64,000 nt of DNA from the NCBI GenBank assembly GCA_000961575.1, contig LADP01000003.1:142223-206222 (forward strand). The letters are read 5' to 3'. The first letter of the stretch is position 1, and each line of letters begins with the position of its first letter. The DNA comes from Peptococcaceae bacterium BRH_c8a (GTDB taxonomy: Bacteria > Bacillota > Desulfotomaculia > Desulfotomaculales > Desulfallaceae). The translations under genes and the position numbers were made by a program. Of this stretch, positions 1 to 9,839 are shown piece after piece. Under the pieces are notes generated by a model. That model was not told the origin of the DNA and did no database searches. It worked only from the letters and a program-made list of their open reading frames with translations.

Positions 1-674
1 CCGAAGAACTTAGTCATCATCTCCACATTACCCCGATCCCAGGCCAGCTCAATGGCATGTCTAATTGCTCGTTCCACGCGGCTGGGAGTGGTCTGGTATT
101 TTTGGGCGATAGCCGGATATAATTCCTTGGTTACCGCGCCTAAAAGGTTAACATCCTCAATAACTTCCAGGATGGCATCCCTCAGGTAGTGGTAACCTTT
201 AATATGAGCCGGAACACCCATTTCATGAATTATGTTAGTCACAGCAACGTCCAGGCTTTTAGGCTTGGACACCGAGATGTACTGGGAAGGCTTAAAACCT
301 CCCGTAAGCTGTTTAATTCTGGTTGCCAGCACCGCAAAGTCAAAAGGTTTTAAGATATAATAGTCTGCCCCCAACTCCACGGCTTTTTGGGTGATGCTCT
401 CCTGTCCGAATGCAGTTAAAATTATGACCTTGGGCCTATGACTTGTTGAATTTTCACATAACTTCTCCAGGACGCCAATACCGTCTAGGTGCGGCATAAT
501 TACATCCAGGACCAACACGTCTGGTAATTGTTCTTTAATAATTTCAAGGGCTTCGATACCATTATAAGCTACACCGGTGATTTTCAATTCATCTTGTTGT
601 GAGAGAAAATCCTTCAAAAGCTCGCAAAATTCTTTGTTATCGTCTGCTATTACCACCTTTGTTACAGTTTTCAT
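1..674 (-). CDS. spo0A: Sporulation master regulator Spo0A (C-terminus off the window)
   Basis: Translating the minus strand from the ATG at 674 gives a receiver domain starting [13 protein letters not shown], with the acidic pocket (ADDN), the phospho-acceptor Asp in VLVLDVIMP and the conserved Lys in YILKPFD. It continues into the Spo0A effector domain, with the diagnostic [12 protein letters not shown] and [14 protein letters not shown] segments that form its DNA-binding fold. About 224 codons are visible; the last part lies beyond base 1. Spo0A is the phosphorelay response regulator that commits the cell to sporulation. An AGGAGGCGGG ribosome site precedes the ATG. It follows spoIVB in the same direction, the usual order in spore-forming Firmicutes. 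Identification is very safe. Confidence 0.97.
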   Translation of the reverse strand, partial: MKTVTKVVIADDNKEFCELLKDFLSQQDELKITGVAYNGIEALEIIKEQLPDVLVLDVIMPHLDGIGVLEKLCENSTSHRPKVIILTAFGQESITQKAVELGADYYILKPFDFAVLATRIKQLTGGFKPSQYISVSKPKSLDVAVTNIIHEMGVPAHIKGYHYLRDAILEVIEDVNLLGAVTKELYPAIAQKYQTTPSRVERAIRHAIELAWDRGNVEMMTKFF

Positions 675-725
675 GAAAATTCCCGCCTCCTAAAAATTTG
701 CTATTATTTCTCTATGATACATTCT

Positions 726-732
726 TTCGACG
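726..732 (-). promoter_or_regulatory. Candidate 0A box upstream of spo0A
   Basis: On the minus strand CGTCGAA lies about 50 bases before the spo0A start, one base from the 0A-box consensus TGTCGAA. Autoregulation of spo0A through such boxes is known in Bacillus. A 7-bp match with one mismatch is weak evidence on its own. Confidence 0.35.
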
Positions 733-807
733 GAGGCGGAATTACTCCTTTAATTTATTTTACTATATTTGTTAATTATTAACAATTTTACTCCCTAAAT
801 ATACAAA

Positions 808-2154
808 TTAACTGGCTATATTTTCATCTTTCTTAATATTTATAAGATTTACTTCCATTAACATATTTTCTGCTGCTACTCCGTAACCCCGGGTGGGGTC
901 GTTGATAAAAACATGGGTAACGGCTCCGGCAAGCCGGCCGTCTTGAATAATGGGACTTCCGCTCATACCTTGAATGATACCACCGGAGCGTTTCAGCAAG
1001 GCCGGATCTGTTACCCTGATAATCATATCTTTGCCTTGCTCATCGCCGGTTATAACTTTCTCTATATAGATGTTAAATTTTTCGATTTTGTTCCCTTGCA
1101 AAACAGTTAAAATTTCTGCGGGTCCTTCACTAATGTGGTACTTCATAGCCACAGGAATGGGCTCGGCGTAATATGAATTGGCTATATCCTTATCCAGGCG
1201 GCCAAATATACCGTGTTGTGTGTTTTTATCTATACTGCCAATAATATCTCTGTTTCCTTTAAATACACCCAATTTTTCACCTGGTTGACCCTTGCGGCCC
1301 GGGTGCAAATCTTTAACTGACGCATCTACGATCCTTCCATCTCTTAAATTAACGGTTTGGCCACTGTTATTATCTGCTATTATGTGACCCAACGCTCCAT
1401 ATATTTGGCTTTGCGGCTCATAGAATGTCATCGTTCCCACACCAGCTGCAGTACCTTTTATAAATAAACCTACCCGGAAACGGCCGGTTTTGTCACACAG
1501 TACGGGGTCGACTTTCATTTGGATGGTTTTATCTCCATGTTTAACTAACAGTATAATATCATTACCTTTATTACCGCATTTATCGATTAAATCCTGTAAC
1601 TGGCTTTCATTTTGAACCTTTACCCCATTAGCTTTCAATATTACATCCCCTGCGGATATGCCGGCATTGCGGGCGGGAAAATATTTTTTTCCATCCGATA
1701 ACACCGGGGCTTCACCAACCACAACCACCCCCTCGGAGTGCATCAGTATGCCAATAGAATGTCCTCCCGGGACAACCTGGGGTGAAGTTACCACGTTGAC
1801 GGTCATCCGATGCAGGGGTAAAAAACCAAACAACCTCATTTGCATTTCCAGCTGGCCTGGCTTGAGTGCCACCGGGGTTGTATCACCCGCTGTAAAGGTT
1901 AATTCCCGGTAATTGTTACCGCCGGCTGAAAAAAAAGCACCCGCCGAGCGCAGGTGAAAAGTAATATTCCTGCTTATTGGCCCTGGTAATTCCCTGCCGG
2001 TGGTAATTTCATCGCCTACCCTGACTAACTGCTGGTAGGGCAGAAAATTATGCCATGCCGAATACATCGACATGAATGAAATGGTTAGTGCAAATACTAC
2101 AATAAATACTGCTCCGAAACGTCTGGATACACTGCTGGGTTTCAGGCGGCACAC
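808..2154 (-). CDS. spoIVB: SpoIVB serine peptidase (sporulation signalling protease)
   Basis: The 448-residue protein has one N-terminal membrane segment (about residues 12-30), a PDZ domain (about 135-215) and a C-terminal S55-type peptidase domain. The catalytic pair is visible as His257 in YGALGHIIAD and Ser398 in QGMSGSPIIQDG. In Bacillus, SpoIVB is made in the forespore, crosses into the intermembrane space and cleaves SpoIVFA, releasing SpoIVFB to activate pro-sigma K. It lies directly upstream of spo0A, as in most endospore formers, and downstream of recN. Length is normal for the family and nothing looks broken. Confidence 0.96.
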   Translation of the reverse strand: MCRLKPSSVSRRFGAVFIVVFALTISFMSMYSAWHNFLPYQQLVRVGDEITTGRELPGPISRNITFHLRSAGAFFSAGGNNYRELTFTAGDTTPVALKPGQLEMQMRLFGFLPLHRMTVNVVTSPQVVPGGHSIGILMHSEGVVVVGEAPVLSDGKKYFPARNAGISAGDVILKANGVKVQNESQLQDLIDKCGNKGNDIILLVKHGDKTIQMKVDPVLCDKTGRFRVGLFIKGTAAGVGTMTFYEPQSQIYGALGHIIADNNSGQTVNLRDGRIVDASVKDLHPGRKGQPGEKLGVFKGNRDIIGSIDKNTQHGIFGRLDKDIANSYYAEPIPVAMKYHISEGPAEILTVLQGNKIEKFNIYIEKVITGDEQGKDMIIRVTDPALLKRSGGIIQGMSGSPIIQDGRLAGAVTHVFINDPTRGYGVAAENMLMEVNLINIKKDENIAS

Positions 2155-2205
2155 CTCCCTTTAATTAAGTTGTATAAGTTGTAAATTTGATCGAAAAGTA
2201 GATTG

Positions 2206-2277
2206 TGTCATTGATATGAAATCTGTCATTGATATGAAATCTGTCATTGATATAAAATCTTTCATTGATATGAAATC
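2206..2277. repeat. Four tandem copies of an 18-bp unit
   Basis: The unit TGTCATTGATATGAAATC occurs four times head to tail at 2206, 2224, 2242 and 2260, with one or two substitutions in copies 3 and 4. Each unit contains the near-palindrome TTCATTGATATGAA. The array runs directly into the inverted repeat at 2278, whose first bases (TGTCATT) continue the unit. It lies in the 498-bp gap between recN and spoIVB. Confidence 0.9.
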
Positions 2278-2339
2278 TGTCATTCTGAGCGCAGCGAAGA
2301 ATCTTAAAGATTAGATCCTTCGCTACGCTCAGGATGACA
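2278..2339. repeat. Dispersed inverted repeat (TCATTCTGAGCG family)
   Basis: The left arm (TGTCATTCTGAGCGCAGCGA) and right arm (TCGCTACGCTCAGGATGACA) are imperfect inverted copies that would form a long hairpin. Related copies occur at 24532-24592 and 26941-27002, with half copies near 24426, 37681 and 41757. The rest of this gap (2340-2543) shows only a repeat of the right-arm tail and no gene. Confidence 0.9.
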
Positions 2340-2543
2340 AGACGCTCAGGATGACAAGCTTAATTTTGAAAAAGGATTCGGTGCCCGCGGGGTTAATATT
2401 ATTAAATTTGCCTTCCGATAGTGTATTTATTCCGCCCTGTTGTGCCGTACATTGGCATGTGCGCTGGTTATAAAGGCCGGCGCTGCGTTGTAACATATTG
2501 AAAAAGCTCCGGGGAATAAAAAAAGAATAGTGTCTTAAAAACA

Positions 2544-2572
2544 GAAAAACCGCGTTAAAAACGCGGTTTTTG
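2544..2572 (-). terminator. Terminator after recN
   Basis: The minus strand shows AAAAACCGCG, a short loop, CGCGGTTTTT and then a T-rich tail. This is a typical intrinsic terminator about 80 bases after the recN stop. Confidence 0.8.
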
Positions 2573-2652
2573 ATACAAAAAACAGTGCTAAGAAACTGCC
2601 AATTAAAGTTTTATGTTACTATTCAGGCATCCATTCAGGTTTTCCTAACCAA

Positions 2653-4329
2653 CTACTTAATCATTTTGCGTACGTAACCAGCCAACAGTTCAGAATTTTC
2701 GTCCCCACCCAGCATCCGGTTAAGTTCCCTAATCCTTGCTTCACCGTCTAGCTTTTTCACACTGGTAACCGTGCGGTCAGCCGCAATCGATTTTTGTACC
2801 AGGTAGTGGGTGGTAGCGCAGGCGGCTACAATAGCGGCGTGGGTGATACTGATGATTTGCCTGTGCTCGCTTAACCGGTCGAGTTTTTCGGCCATTGTAT
2901 GGATGGTTCGCCCACCGATGCCGGCATCAATTTCATCGAACACCAAGGTTGCAGTGTCATCGGCAAGGGCCAATATGGTTCTTAGGGCCAGCATGACCCT
3001 GGATAATTCCCCGCCGGAGGCAGTCCTGGAAAGCGGCCGCAGCGGCTCGCCCGGGTTGGGGGAAAACAAAAATTGCATTTTATCACTGCCGGTCGAGGAT
3101 GGTTCACCGCAAGTTAATGCAACGGTAAAATTAATTTGCATCATGGCCAGTTCCTGTAATTCCCGTTTAATTTCCCTTTCCAACTGCCGGGCGGCTTTTT
3201 CCCTTAATAAACTGGTTTGAGTCGCCAGTTCGTGGTAGATTCTTTCTTTTTCCTCTACCTGGGCCTGCATTCCGGCGGCATCGGTTTCAGCAGCCAGCAA
3301 TTCTTCCAGCTCCGCCGCCGCGTTGTCCCGGTACTCTAAAATTCCGGCCAAACTGTCGGCATACTTTCTTTTTAAGCGTTCGACCAGAGCCAGTCTGTCT
3401 TGAACAAAATTTAACTCTTCCGGGCCAATATCCATGTTTTCCCGATAAACAGCAATGTCCCGGGCCGTGTCTTCCACCAAACAAAGGGCCGAATATAGGT
3501 TGTCCAGACAGTTCTTTACCTTGGGTAGGTAGTTGCAAAGTTCATCCAAATCCTGCCTGGCTTCGCCCAGCAGATCCACTGCCGCCGGGCAGTGCCCCTG
3601 GCCCTGGTGAATTTTTTGCAAGACAGACTCGGCTAGTTGGCCAATTTTTTCTGCATTGGCCAGCCTGTTTCTTTTTTCGTACAGCACCGTCTCATCTTCT
3701 CCAACCAGGGAGGCAGAATCAATCTCCTTAATCTGAAATTTAAGGGTGTCTACACGTTGTCGTCTTTCCCTATTTCCAGAGTTAATGGCATCGCGTTTGC
3801 CTACGGCCGCGCGCCAATCGCGGAATGCTTGCCCCGCTTGAGCCACCATAGCCGTTAATTCCAGCCCGCCGTATCTGTCCAGCAGCAAAAGTTGTTTTTC
3901 CGACACCAGCAAGGACTGCTGCTCGTGCTGCCCGTGCATATCGACCAACAGCCCGGCCAGCTCACGAAAAACGCCCAGGTTGACAATGCGCCCGTTAACG
4001 CGGCAAATATTACGGCCCTGCCGGTTTAGTTCACGGGTCAAAATTAATAATTCTTCCCCGGTATCACCAGCCGCCAGGCCGCATTCGGTTAATTTTCGGG
4101 CCATCGTTTCGTTTTTGGCAGTGTCAAAACTGGACTGCACCAAAGCCCGTTCCCGGCCGGTTCTAATCAGGTCGGCCTGGCATCGCCCGCCCAATGATAC
4201 ATTAAGTGCTTGCACCAAAATAGTTTTGCCTGCTCCGGTTTCGCCGGACAGCACGTTAAACCCGGCGCCAAAATCCAGCTCCAGCTTGTCCACCAAACCA
4301 AAGTTTTCTATGTACAGAGAAACCAGCAC
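2653..4329 (-). CDS. recN: DNA repair protein RecN
   Basis: This 558-residue SMC-like ATPase has Walker A GETGAGKT at residues 29-36. Long coiled-coil regions sit in the middle, followed by the ABC signature SGGELSRVML at about 438 and Walker B LVFDEID at about 462. RecN acts early in double-strand break repair, holding DNA ends for recombination. Length matches the family. The gene starts 7 bases after argR ends, so the two are probably co-transcribed, as is common in Firmicutes. A terminator follows at 2544. Confidence 0.97.
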   Translation of the reverse strand: MLVSLYIENFGLVDKLELDFGAGFNVLSGETGAGKTILVQALNVSLGGRCQADLIRTGRERALVQSSFDTAKNETMARKLTECGLAAGDTGEELLILTRELNRQGRNICRVNGRIVNLGVFRELAGLLVDMHGQHEQQSLLVSEKQLLLLDRYGGLELTAMVAQAGQAFRDWRAAVGKRDAINSGNRERRQRVDTLKFQIKEIDSASLVGEDETVLYEKRNRLANAEKIGQLAESVLQKIHQGQGHCPAAVDLLGEARQDLDELCNYLPKVKNCLDNLYSALCLVEDTARDIAVYRENMDIGPEELNFVQDRLALVERLKRKYADSLAGILEYRDNAAAELEELLAAETDAAGMQAQVEEKERIYHELATQTSLLREKAARQLEREIKRELQELAMMQINFTVALTCGEPSSTGSDKMQFLFSPNPGEPLRPLSRTASGGELSRVMLALRTILALADDTATLVFDEIDAGIGGRTIHTMAEKLDRLSEHRQIISITHAAIVAACATTHYLVQKSIAADRTVTSVKKLDGEARIRELNRMLGGDENSELLAGYVRKMIK

Positions 4330-4335
4330 CGCCAG

Positions 4336-4791
4336 TTACCTCCCGGCTAAAGAAACAAATTTTCGCATTACCGTGGGGGTGATTTTTTTGGGTTTGGTAA
4401 TCACCAGGATAGTGTCGTCACCGGCTACAGTGCCGATTATTTCCGGCCACTCGGCGTTGTCAATGGCTGAAGCCACCCCCTGGGCTTCCCCGGGTAAAGT
4501 TTTTATAATTACCAGATTCTCGCTGCTGTCCATGGAAACCACCGAACTCCTGAACAAACGTTTAATGCGGTCGTCATTTTTATGGTTTACCGTATCACCG
4601 GGCAGCGCGTATCGGGACACCCCGGCACCGCCGGGCACTTTAATCAAGCCCAGTTCCTTGATATCCCGAGAAATTGTAGCTTGAGTGACCTTAAACCCGG
4701 CTTTATTTAGTTCCTGAACCAGTTCGTCCTGGGTACTGATATCTTTTTCCTTGATGATTTCAACAATCTGTTTGCTGCGCCAGGTCTTCAT
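4336..4791 (-). CDS. argR: Arginine repressor ArgR
   Basis: From the ATG at 4791 the product is 151 residues. An N-terminal winged helix (TQATISRDIKELGL recognition region) is followed by a C-terminal oligomerisation and arginine-binding domain with GTVAGDDTILVI. An upstream in-frame TTG at 4812 exists, but the family normally starts at MKxxRxxxIxEII, which matches the ATG at 4791. ArgR hexamers bind ARG boxes and repress arginine synthesis when arginine is plentiful. The start overlaps the end of the preceding methyltransferase gene by 32 bases, suggesting translational coupling. Gene order argR-recN is conserved in Firmicutes. Confidence 0.95.
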   Translation of the reverse strand: MKTWRSKQIVEIIKEKDISTQDELVQELNKAGFKVTQATISRDIKELGLIKVPGGAGVSRYALPGDTVNHKNDDRIKRLFRSSVVSMDSSENLVIIKTLPGEAQGVASAIDNAEWPEIIGTVAGDDTILVITKPKKITPTVMRKFVSLAGR

Positions 4792-5386
4792 CTTTGGCAA
4801 TCGCCCTTTCAATTAAAATCAGGTAGGGGGCGTGTTCGGCCCGGTTGGCAAACTGCACTTTAAGGACACCAAAAACCTGTGGGTTTAGGCTGCTGGTCAT
4901 GTTCTGCACAGCCCGGCTTTCGTCCAAAGCACCGCTGTGCCCCGTATACACTACCACGGCAATTCGTCCACCCGGCTTAAGCAGCTCAACAGCGGTGTTT
5001 AGAGCGGTTACAGTTGTGTCCGGCCGAGTGAATAAGGCATGGTCGCCGCCGGGCAAGTAACCCAGGTTGAATAAAAAAGCATCCACCGGTTCGGTCAAGT
5101 GCAAAGCCATAGCTTCGTGTCCCGCCCGGATTAACACCACTCGATCTTGCAGGCCCGCTTCTTTTAACCGGGTGCCGGTAACATCAAGGGCGGCGGATTG
5201 AATGTCAAAAGCGTAGACTTTTCCGCCGGTACCCACTCGGCCGGCCAAAAACAGGGTGTCGTTACCGTTGCCTGCTGTTGCGTCCACCGCCAGGCAGCCG
5301 TCATGCAGTACTGCAGCCACAAAATTTTGAGCCAGCAAGACGGCATTCCCCTTAACGCCTGCAAATCGGGTTGGCGGATTAGCCAT
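4760..5386 (-). CDS. SAM-dependent methyltransferase, YtqB/MnmM family
   Basis: This Rossmann-fold methyltransferase has its SAM-binding motif at VDATAGNGNDTLFLA and a second motif, FNLGYLPGGDH, that is diagnostic of the small family around Bacillus YtqB. That family is annotated as rRNA methylase-like and is reported to act as MnmM on the wobble uridine of tRNA. I chose the ATG at 5386 because AAGGGAG lies 10 bases before it; an in-frame start at 5419 would overlap nadK more. The product is then 208 residues. It sits between nadK and argR. The family is clear; the exact substrate in this organism is inferred. Confidence 0.85.
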   Translation of the reverse strand: MANPPTRFAGVKGNAVLLAQNFVAAVLHDGCLAVDATAGNGNDTLFLAGRVGTGGKVYAFDIQSAALDVTGTRLKEAGLQDRVVLIRAGHEAMALHLTEPVDAFLFNLGYLPGGDHALFTRPDTTVTALNTAVELLKPGGRIAVVVYTGHSGALDESRAVQNMTSSLNPQVFGVLKVQFANRAEHAPYLILIERAIAKDEDLAQQTDC

Positions 5387-5387
5387 T

Positions 5388-6260
5388 TTACCCAATCTCC
5401 CTTTTAATGTCGCCTTCATTAAACTTTTCTCTCAAGATATCAAAAAATGTTTGGTTATTTAGTTTAATAAACCTGGCCCGGCAGTTTGATCTTTTAACCC
5501 TTACAATATCACCATACTGCAGGTGCGTGCCCAACTGCCCGTCTACTGTCAGCATTACTTCCCCCAGACTCGATTGCAGGGTTACTTGCACTTCACTGTC
5601 CGGAGGAATAACCAGTGGCCTGGCCCACAGAGCGTGGGGACAGATCGGTGTAAAAAGGAGTAGATCCAGGTCAGGTACCACCAACGGTCCTCCGGCTGAA
5701 AGTGAATAAGCTGTAGAACCGGTGGGAGTAGCAATAATCACACCGTCTGCATGATAAGTGTTAAAATGCCGCCGGTCTACCGTGGTATCCAGAATAATCA
5801 ACCGGGCAAAAGCCCCCTTGGTAATGACGGCGTCGTTAAGTCCCATTAGCGGCAGGGAAGCTTTATTATCCCTAATTACGCTAGCCTCAAGCATCATTCT
5901 TTCTTCTATGTAATACTCCCCGGCCAGCAGCAGCTCAAGTGCTTTAAACAAATGGGGCACGTCCACCTCGGTCAAAAACCCCAGCCGACCCATGTTGACC
6001 CCAAAGACCGGCACTCTGGATGGTGCAGCCAGGCGGGCACTGTTTAACAGGGTGCCGTCACCACCCAGCACCATCAGGCAGTCAGACCGGCTAACCAGTT
6101 CCCTGCGCGGGCATGATCCATTGGACCAGTTAGTCCTTTCCGCGCATTCGTCGTCCACCAGCATATTCACGCCGCGACCGGCCAGCCAGGTATGGATATC
6201 TTCCAGCAAGCCAGTAATTCTATCTTTTTTCAGGTTGGATATCAGACCAATGGTCTTCAA
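5388..6260 (-). CDS. nadK: NAD kinase
   Basis: This 290-residue ATP-NAD kinase phosphorylates NAD to NADP. The nucleotide-binding GGDGT motif lies at residues 66-70, followed by VFGVNMGRLGFLTE. The second conserved block is DGVIIATPTGSTAYSLSAGGP. The stop nearly abuts the next gene's ATG at 5386. It lies downstream of tlyA in the conserved dxs-tlyA-nadK run. Nothing is missing. Confidence 0.96.
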   Translation of the reverse strand: MKTIGLISNLKKDRITGLLEDIHTWLAGRGVNMLVDDECAERTNWSNGSCPRRELVSRSDCLMVLGGDGTLLNSARLAAPSRVPVFGVNMGRLGFLTEVDVPHLFKALELLLAGEYYIEERMMLEASVIRDNKASLPLMGLNDAVITKGAFARLIILDTTVDRRHFNTYHADGVIIATPTGSTAYSLSAGGPLVVPDLDLLLFTPICPHALWARPLVIPPDSEVQVTLQSSLGEVMLTVDGQLGTHLQYGDIVRVKRSNCRARFIKLNNQTFFDILREKFNEGDIKREIG

Positions 6261-6312
6261 GTTTCCGCCCTCCCCGTGCCTTGCTATTCCGCTTAGTGTG
6301 TGCCTAGATTCA

Positions 6313-7251
6313 TTAGTTGGTTTCCGTCCCCGGCAGCAATTTATGAGGCCAGTTGTCTATTTGATGGGCTCTTTCAACCACCCGGTCAAGCATTGCATCC
6401 ACTTTAGTTGGGGACATTCCTATACCGATTCCTTTATCGGAGGTGTGTCCCCTTTCCTCTGCTAGGGACATTCCAATTCCTATACCGGTATCGGATGAGG
6501 TATCTGTTTTCTTAAAATGAACCAAATATTCTATATTCCCTTCGGGGCCTTTCACCGGTGAGTGGTCGGCGCCCAACACCAGCGCGCCGCAACCGGTAAT
6601 GGAACGAACCACTTTATCCAGTACCTGTCTGTGTACGGCAGGATCTTTAACCACGCCTTTTTTACCCACATTTTCCCGGCCTGCCTCGAACTGGGGCTTA
6701 ACCAGGGTTACTCCCTCATAATAGTGTAGCAGGTAATCTAGCCGGGGCAGCACCAGAGTTAGAGAGATAAATGAAACATCAACCGTTACGAAGTCAGGGC
6801 GGCCCAGGGTAAAGATATCTTGCTCCAGGTGGCGGATGTTGGTGCGTTCCAATACCACCACCCGCGGGTCAGTGCGCAGCGACCAGGCCATCTGGCCATA
6901 CCCAACATCAACAGCGTAAACCCTGGCTGCGCCGTTTTGCAGGGCGCAATCGGTGAATCCTCCGGTGGAGGCACCCACGTCCAGCATCACCCTGCCCCGC
7001 AGGTCAATATTAAAAGACTGCAGTGCCCGGGCCAGTTTATAACCGCCCCGGCTTACGTAAGGCATTTTTTCCTTGACTTCAATGACCGGGTTATCATCAA
7101 TTTGATGACCCGGCTTGGTGACCACATTGCCGTTTACTTTAATGTCTCCGGCCATAACAGCCGCCCGGGCCTTTTCCCTACTGGTGAATAACCCCTTTTG
7201 CACCAGCAACAGATCCAACCTGGTTTTGCTAGCCAAATCAACGCCCTCCAC
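6313..7251 (-). CDS. tlyA: TlyA family rRNA 2'-O-methyltransferase with an internal repeat insertion
   Basis: An N-terminal S4 RNA-binding domain (about residues 8-65) precedes an FtsJ-like methyltransferase (about 66-245) with SAM motif [13 protein letters not shown]. The K-D-K-E residues appear as Lys72, Asp158, Lys185 and Glu241. TlyA proteins methylate 16S/23S rRNA and were once called hemolysins. Between the core (ending EYLVHFKK) and the usual C-terminal helix lies an extra stretch of about 30 residues with two copies of SD(T/K)GIGIGMS at 253-262 and 271-280. At the DNA level this is a repeat with GGGACATTCC motifs, so a short repeat seems to have inserted in frame. The start overlaps the dxs end by 14 bases. 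Confidence 0.93.
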   Translation of the reverse strand: MEGVDLASKTRLDLLLVQKGLFTSREKARAAVMAGDIKVNGNVVTKPGHQIDDNPVIEVKEKMPYVSRGGYKLARALQSFNIDLRGRVMLDVGASTGGFTDCALQNGAARVYAVDVGYGQMAWSLRTDPRVVVLERTNIRHLEQDIFTLGRPDFVTVDVSFISLTLVLPRLDYLLHYYEGVTLVKPQFEAGRENVGKKGVVKDPAVHRQVLDKVVRSITGCGALVLGADHSPVKGPEGNIEYLVHFKKTDTSSDTGIGIGMSLAEERGHTSDKGIGIGMSPTKVDAMLDRVVERAHQIDNWPHKLLPGTETN

Positions 7252-9169
7252 TGAGCTTGACTATCCTGGCGCACCGTTTTTGGTGCGGTTTAATCATACC
7301 CAGAGCAGTATCAGCTATAAAATCCGGGGACAGTCCGTATTTTTCACGCAGCAACGGCTGGCTGCCGTGCTCCACAAAAATATCCGGAATACCCAGGCAT
7401 TTAACCTTAATTTCATTTAGCATTCCTCCGGCAGCTGTGTTGCTAAGAAGCTCCAAAACGGCAGAGCCAAATCCACCTGCCAACATGTTTTCTTCCACTG
7501 TGATCAGTCGTCCGGTGCGCCTAGCGTGATGGATAATGCATTCGGCATCCAGAGGCTTTACGAACCTGGCGTTAATTACCGTTGACGATACACCAGCGTC
7601 CTGAAGCATTTCAGCAGCTCTAACAGCTACCGGCACCATGTTGCCCACAGCCAGGATAGTAACGTCCTTGCCTTCGGTAATCACTTCCGCCTTACCCCAG
7701 GGGATTTCAGTCCACTGCTGTCCCAGGGCCACGCCGAGTCCGGTTCCTCGCGGGTAACGCAGTGCGCATGGCCCTTCGGCATTTAAAGCGGTGTACAGCA
7801 TATCCTGAACTTCTTTTTCATTGGTGGGAGCCAGTATATTTATATTGGGCAACGGGCGGAGAAACGACAGATCGAACAACCCGTGGTGGGTGGGACCGTC
7901 ATCGCCGACAATTCCGGCCCGGTCGATGGCAAAAACCACCGGCAGGTTCTGCAAACAAACGTCGTGGATAATCTGGTCGTAAGCCCGCTGCAAAAACGTA
8001 GAGTACACAGCCACCACCGGTTTGAGGCCGGCTTTGGCCAGCCCTGCCGCCAGCGTCACGGCATGCTGTTCAGCAATACCCACATCGTAAAAACGCCCGG
8101 GAAAATGATGAGCAAAATCGGCCAGGCCGGTGCCGCTGCACATCGCCGCGGTGATAGCCACAATCCGGTGATCTTGCTCGGCCAGCCGCACCAGTGTACT
8201 TCCGAACACTTCGGTGTATGTGCTGGTGTCGCTGCTTTTAATGCAGGTGCCAGATTTAACGTCAAAAGGCCCAATGCCATGAAACATGTCTGCTTTTTCC
8301 ACGGCCGGGGCGTATCCTTTACCCTTTTCAGTAATCACGTGTACCAAAACCGGCCCGCCCAGGGTTTTAGCCTGTTCAAGGGTGTTAATCATCGATGGAA
8401 TGTTATGCCCGTTTATCGGACCCAGGTAAGTAAAGCCAAGTTCCTCGAAAATAATTCCCGGTACCAAAAAATATTTTAGGCTATCCTTAAACCGCTCGGC
8501 AAACTTAAGCACGGTGGAGCCGATGGAAGGGATGCGTTTCATTAACTGTTCAAATTCGTCCTTGCCCTTGGAGTACTTGGGGTCGGTTCTAATTCTGGTT
8601 AAATACCCAGACATAGCGCCCACGTTATGGGAGATGCTCATTTCATTGTCATTAAGCACTACGATCAGGTCGGTATTTAGGTGCCCGGCGTGGTTTAAGG
8701 CTTCAAAAGCCATTCCACCTGTCATAGCCCCGTCGCCAATTACCGCCACAACGGAGTTCTTATCACCTTTGAGATCTCTGGCCAGAGCCAAGCCCAGGGA
8801 AGCAGATATTGATGTACTACTGTGACCCGTGGTAAAAGCATCGTGTTCGCTTTCATCGGGCCGGGGGAAACCGCTTAAACCACCGTAACGGCGCAGGGTA
8901 TGAAACTTTTCCCGTCTGCCGGTAACCAGTTTATGCACATAGCTTTGATGGCCGACATCCCAAATGATTTTGTCCCGGGGGGTCTGAAAAACCCGGTGCA
9001 GGGCCAACGTTAATTCTACAACGCCAAGATTAGGCGCCAGGTGGCCGCCGTTGACGGCCACGGTATTTATAATAGTTTGTCTTATTTCCACAGCAAGCTG
9101 TTCCAGTTGGGTCATATTTAGATTTTGCAAGTCCTGCGGAGAATTAATATGTTCTAAAAAACCGCCCAA
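7238..9169 (-). CDS. dxs: 1-deoxy-D-xylulose-5-phosphate synthase
   Basis: This 643-residue thiamine-diphosphate enzyme joins pyruvate and glyceraldehyde 3-phosphate to make DXP, the first step of the MEP isoprenoid pathway. The TPP-binding stretch GDGAMTGG lies near residue 149, followed by NDNEMSIS. The transketolase central domain carries [15 protein letters not shown]. Full length for the family. It is downstream of ispA (farnesyl diphosphate synthase), OLE RNA and oapA, so isoprenoid genes flank the RNA. This arrangement is typical of ole loci. Confidence 0.97.
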   Translation of the reverse strand: MGGFLEHINSPQDLQNLNMTQLEQLAVEIRQTIINTVAVNGGHLAPNLGVVELTLALHRVFQTPRDKIIWDVGHQSYVHKLVTGRREKFHTLRRYGGLSGFPRPDESEHDAFTTGHSSTSISASLGLALARDLKGDKNSVVAVIGDGAMTGGMAFEALNHAGHLNTDLIVVLNDNEMSISHNVGAMSGYLTRIRTDPKYSKGKDEFEQLMKRIPSIGSTVLKFAERFKDSLKYFLVPGIIFEELGFTYLGPINGHNIPSMINTLEQAKTLGGPVLVHVITEKGKGYAPAVEKADMFHGIGPFDVKSGTCIKSSDTSTYTEVFGSTLVRLAEQDHRIVAITAAMCSGTGLADFAHHFPGRFYDVGIAEQHAVTLAAGLAKAGLKPVVAVYSTFLQRAYDQIIHDVCLQNLPVVFAIDRAGIVGDDGPTHHGLFDLSFLRPLPNINILAPTNEKEVQDMLYTALNAEGPCALRYPRGTGLGVALGQQWTEIPWGKAEVITEGKDVTILAVGNMVPVAVRAAEMLQDAGVSSTVINARFVKPLDAECIIHHARRTGRLITVEENMLAGGFGSAVLELLSNTAAGGMLNEIKVKCLGIPDIFVEHGSQPLLREKYGLSPDFIADTALGMIKPHQKRCARIVKLSGGR

Positions 9170-9204
9170 TTAATCACCCTCATTGCTACTGACTACTGTT
9201 TTTA

Positions 9205-9771
9205 TTATTTCTTTACCACCCTGATACCAGTTATTCCGCTAACCGTTGCGATTAAGCGGCCGACAAAAAAAATAACGTCGTTGGGGCGGCTAAGGGCTAT
9301 CTTTTTGCCGAACGCCTTGCCGCCCACGGTAAGAGCGGCAATGAAAGCCGTAATCAACATGTTCAATGTGGACAGGTTCAATTCCTCCCACATTTGAATA
9401 ATCTGCAGAACCAGAGCAATACCTAAAGCACCGCTAACGGTGCCGGCAATGTCACCTACCACATCGTTGGCAATATTGGCCACCCGGTCTGCGTTGCGGA
9501 TTAAAAAAACGCTCTCATGGGCGCCTTTAATCCGCTTGGAGGCCTTGGCATGGAAAGGTTTTTCATCTGCCGCCGCCACCGATGTGCCCACCAGATCAGA
9601 GGTAATACCGACAAAGATAATCATAATTAAGAAAATAAAAGATAATATGGGGCTGTTTAAAGCGCGGGCAAAAAATTCAGATAATAGGAAAAATAGCGCG
9701 GCGATGATAAAAGAAATAAAACCGACAAATATTACGAACTTGCCGGAAACTGTAGACTTATTATTTTTCAA
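9205..9771 (-). CDS. oapA: OLE RNA-associated membrane protein OapA
   Basis: This 188-residue polytopic protein has hydrophobic segments at about residues 10-32, 37-60, 108-127, 135-152 and 165-185. A basic cytoplasmic stretch (KASKRIKGAHESVF) follows the second segment. It is encoded immediately after the large structured RNA at 9840-10428 and before dxs, the position of oapA in species with OLE RNA, where the protein binds the RNA and brings it to the membrane. The start is a TTG at 9771 preceded by GGAGAGG. Identification rests on topology, size and position rather than a search, but the context is highly specific. Confidence 0.87.
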   Translation of the reverse strand: MKNNKSTVSGKFVIFVGFISFIIAALFFLLSEFFARALNSPILSFIFLIMIIFVGITSDLVGTSVAAADEKPFHAKASKRIKGAHESVFLIRNADRVANIANDVVGDIAGTVSGALGIALVLQIIQMWEELNLSTLNMLITAFIAALTVGGKAFGKKIALSRPNDVIFFVGRLIATVSGITGIRVVKK

Positions 9772-9839
9772 CTGATCCTCTCCACGGTTTAAATCCCTTG
9801 GTATTTAATCGTCGTAACCTGGTATTTAGTATGTATACT

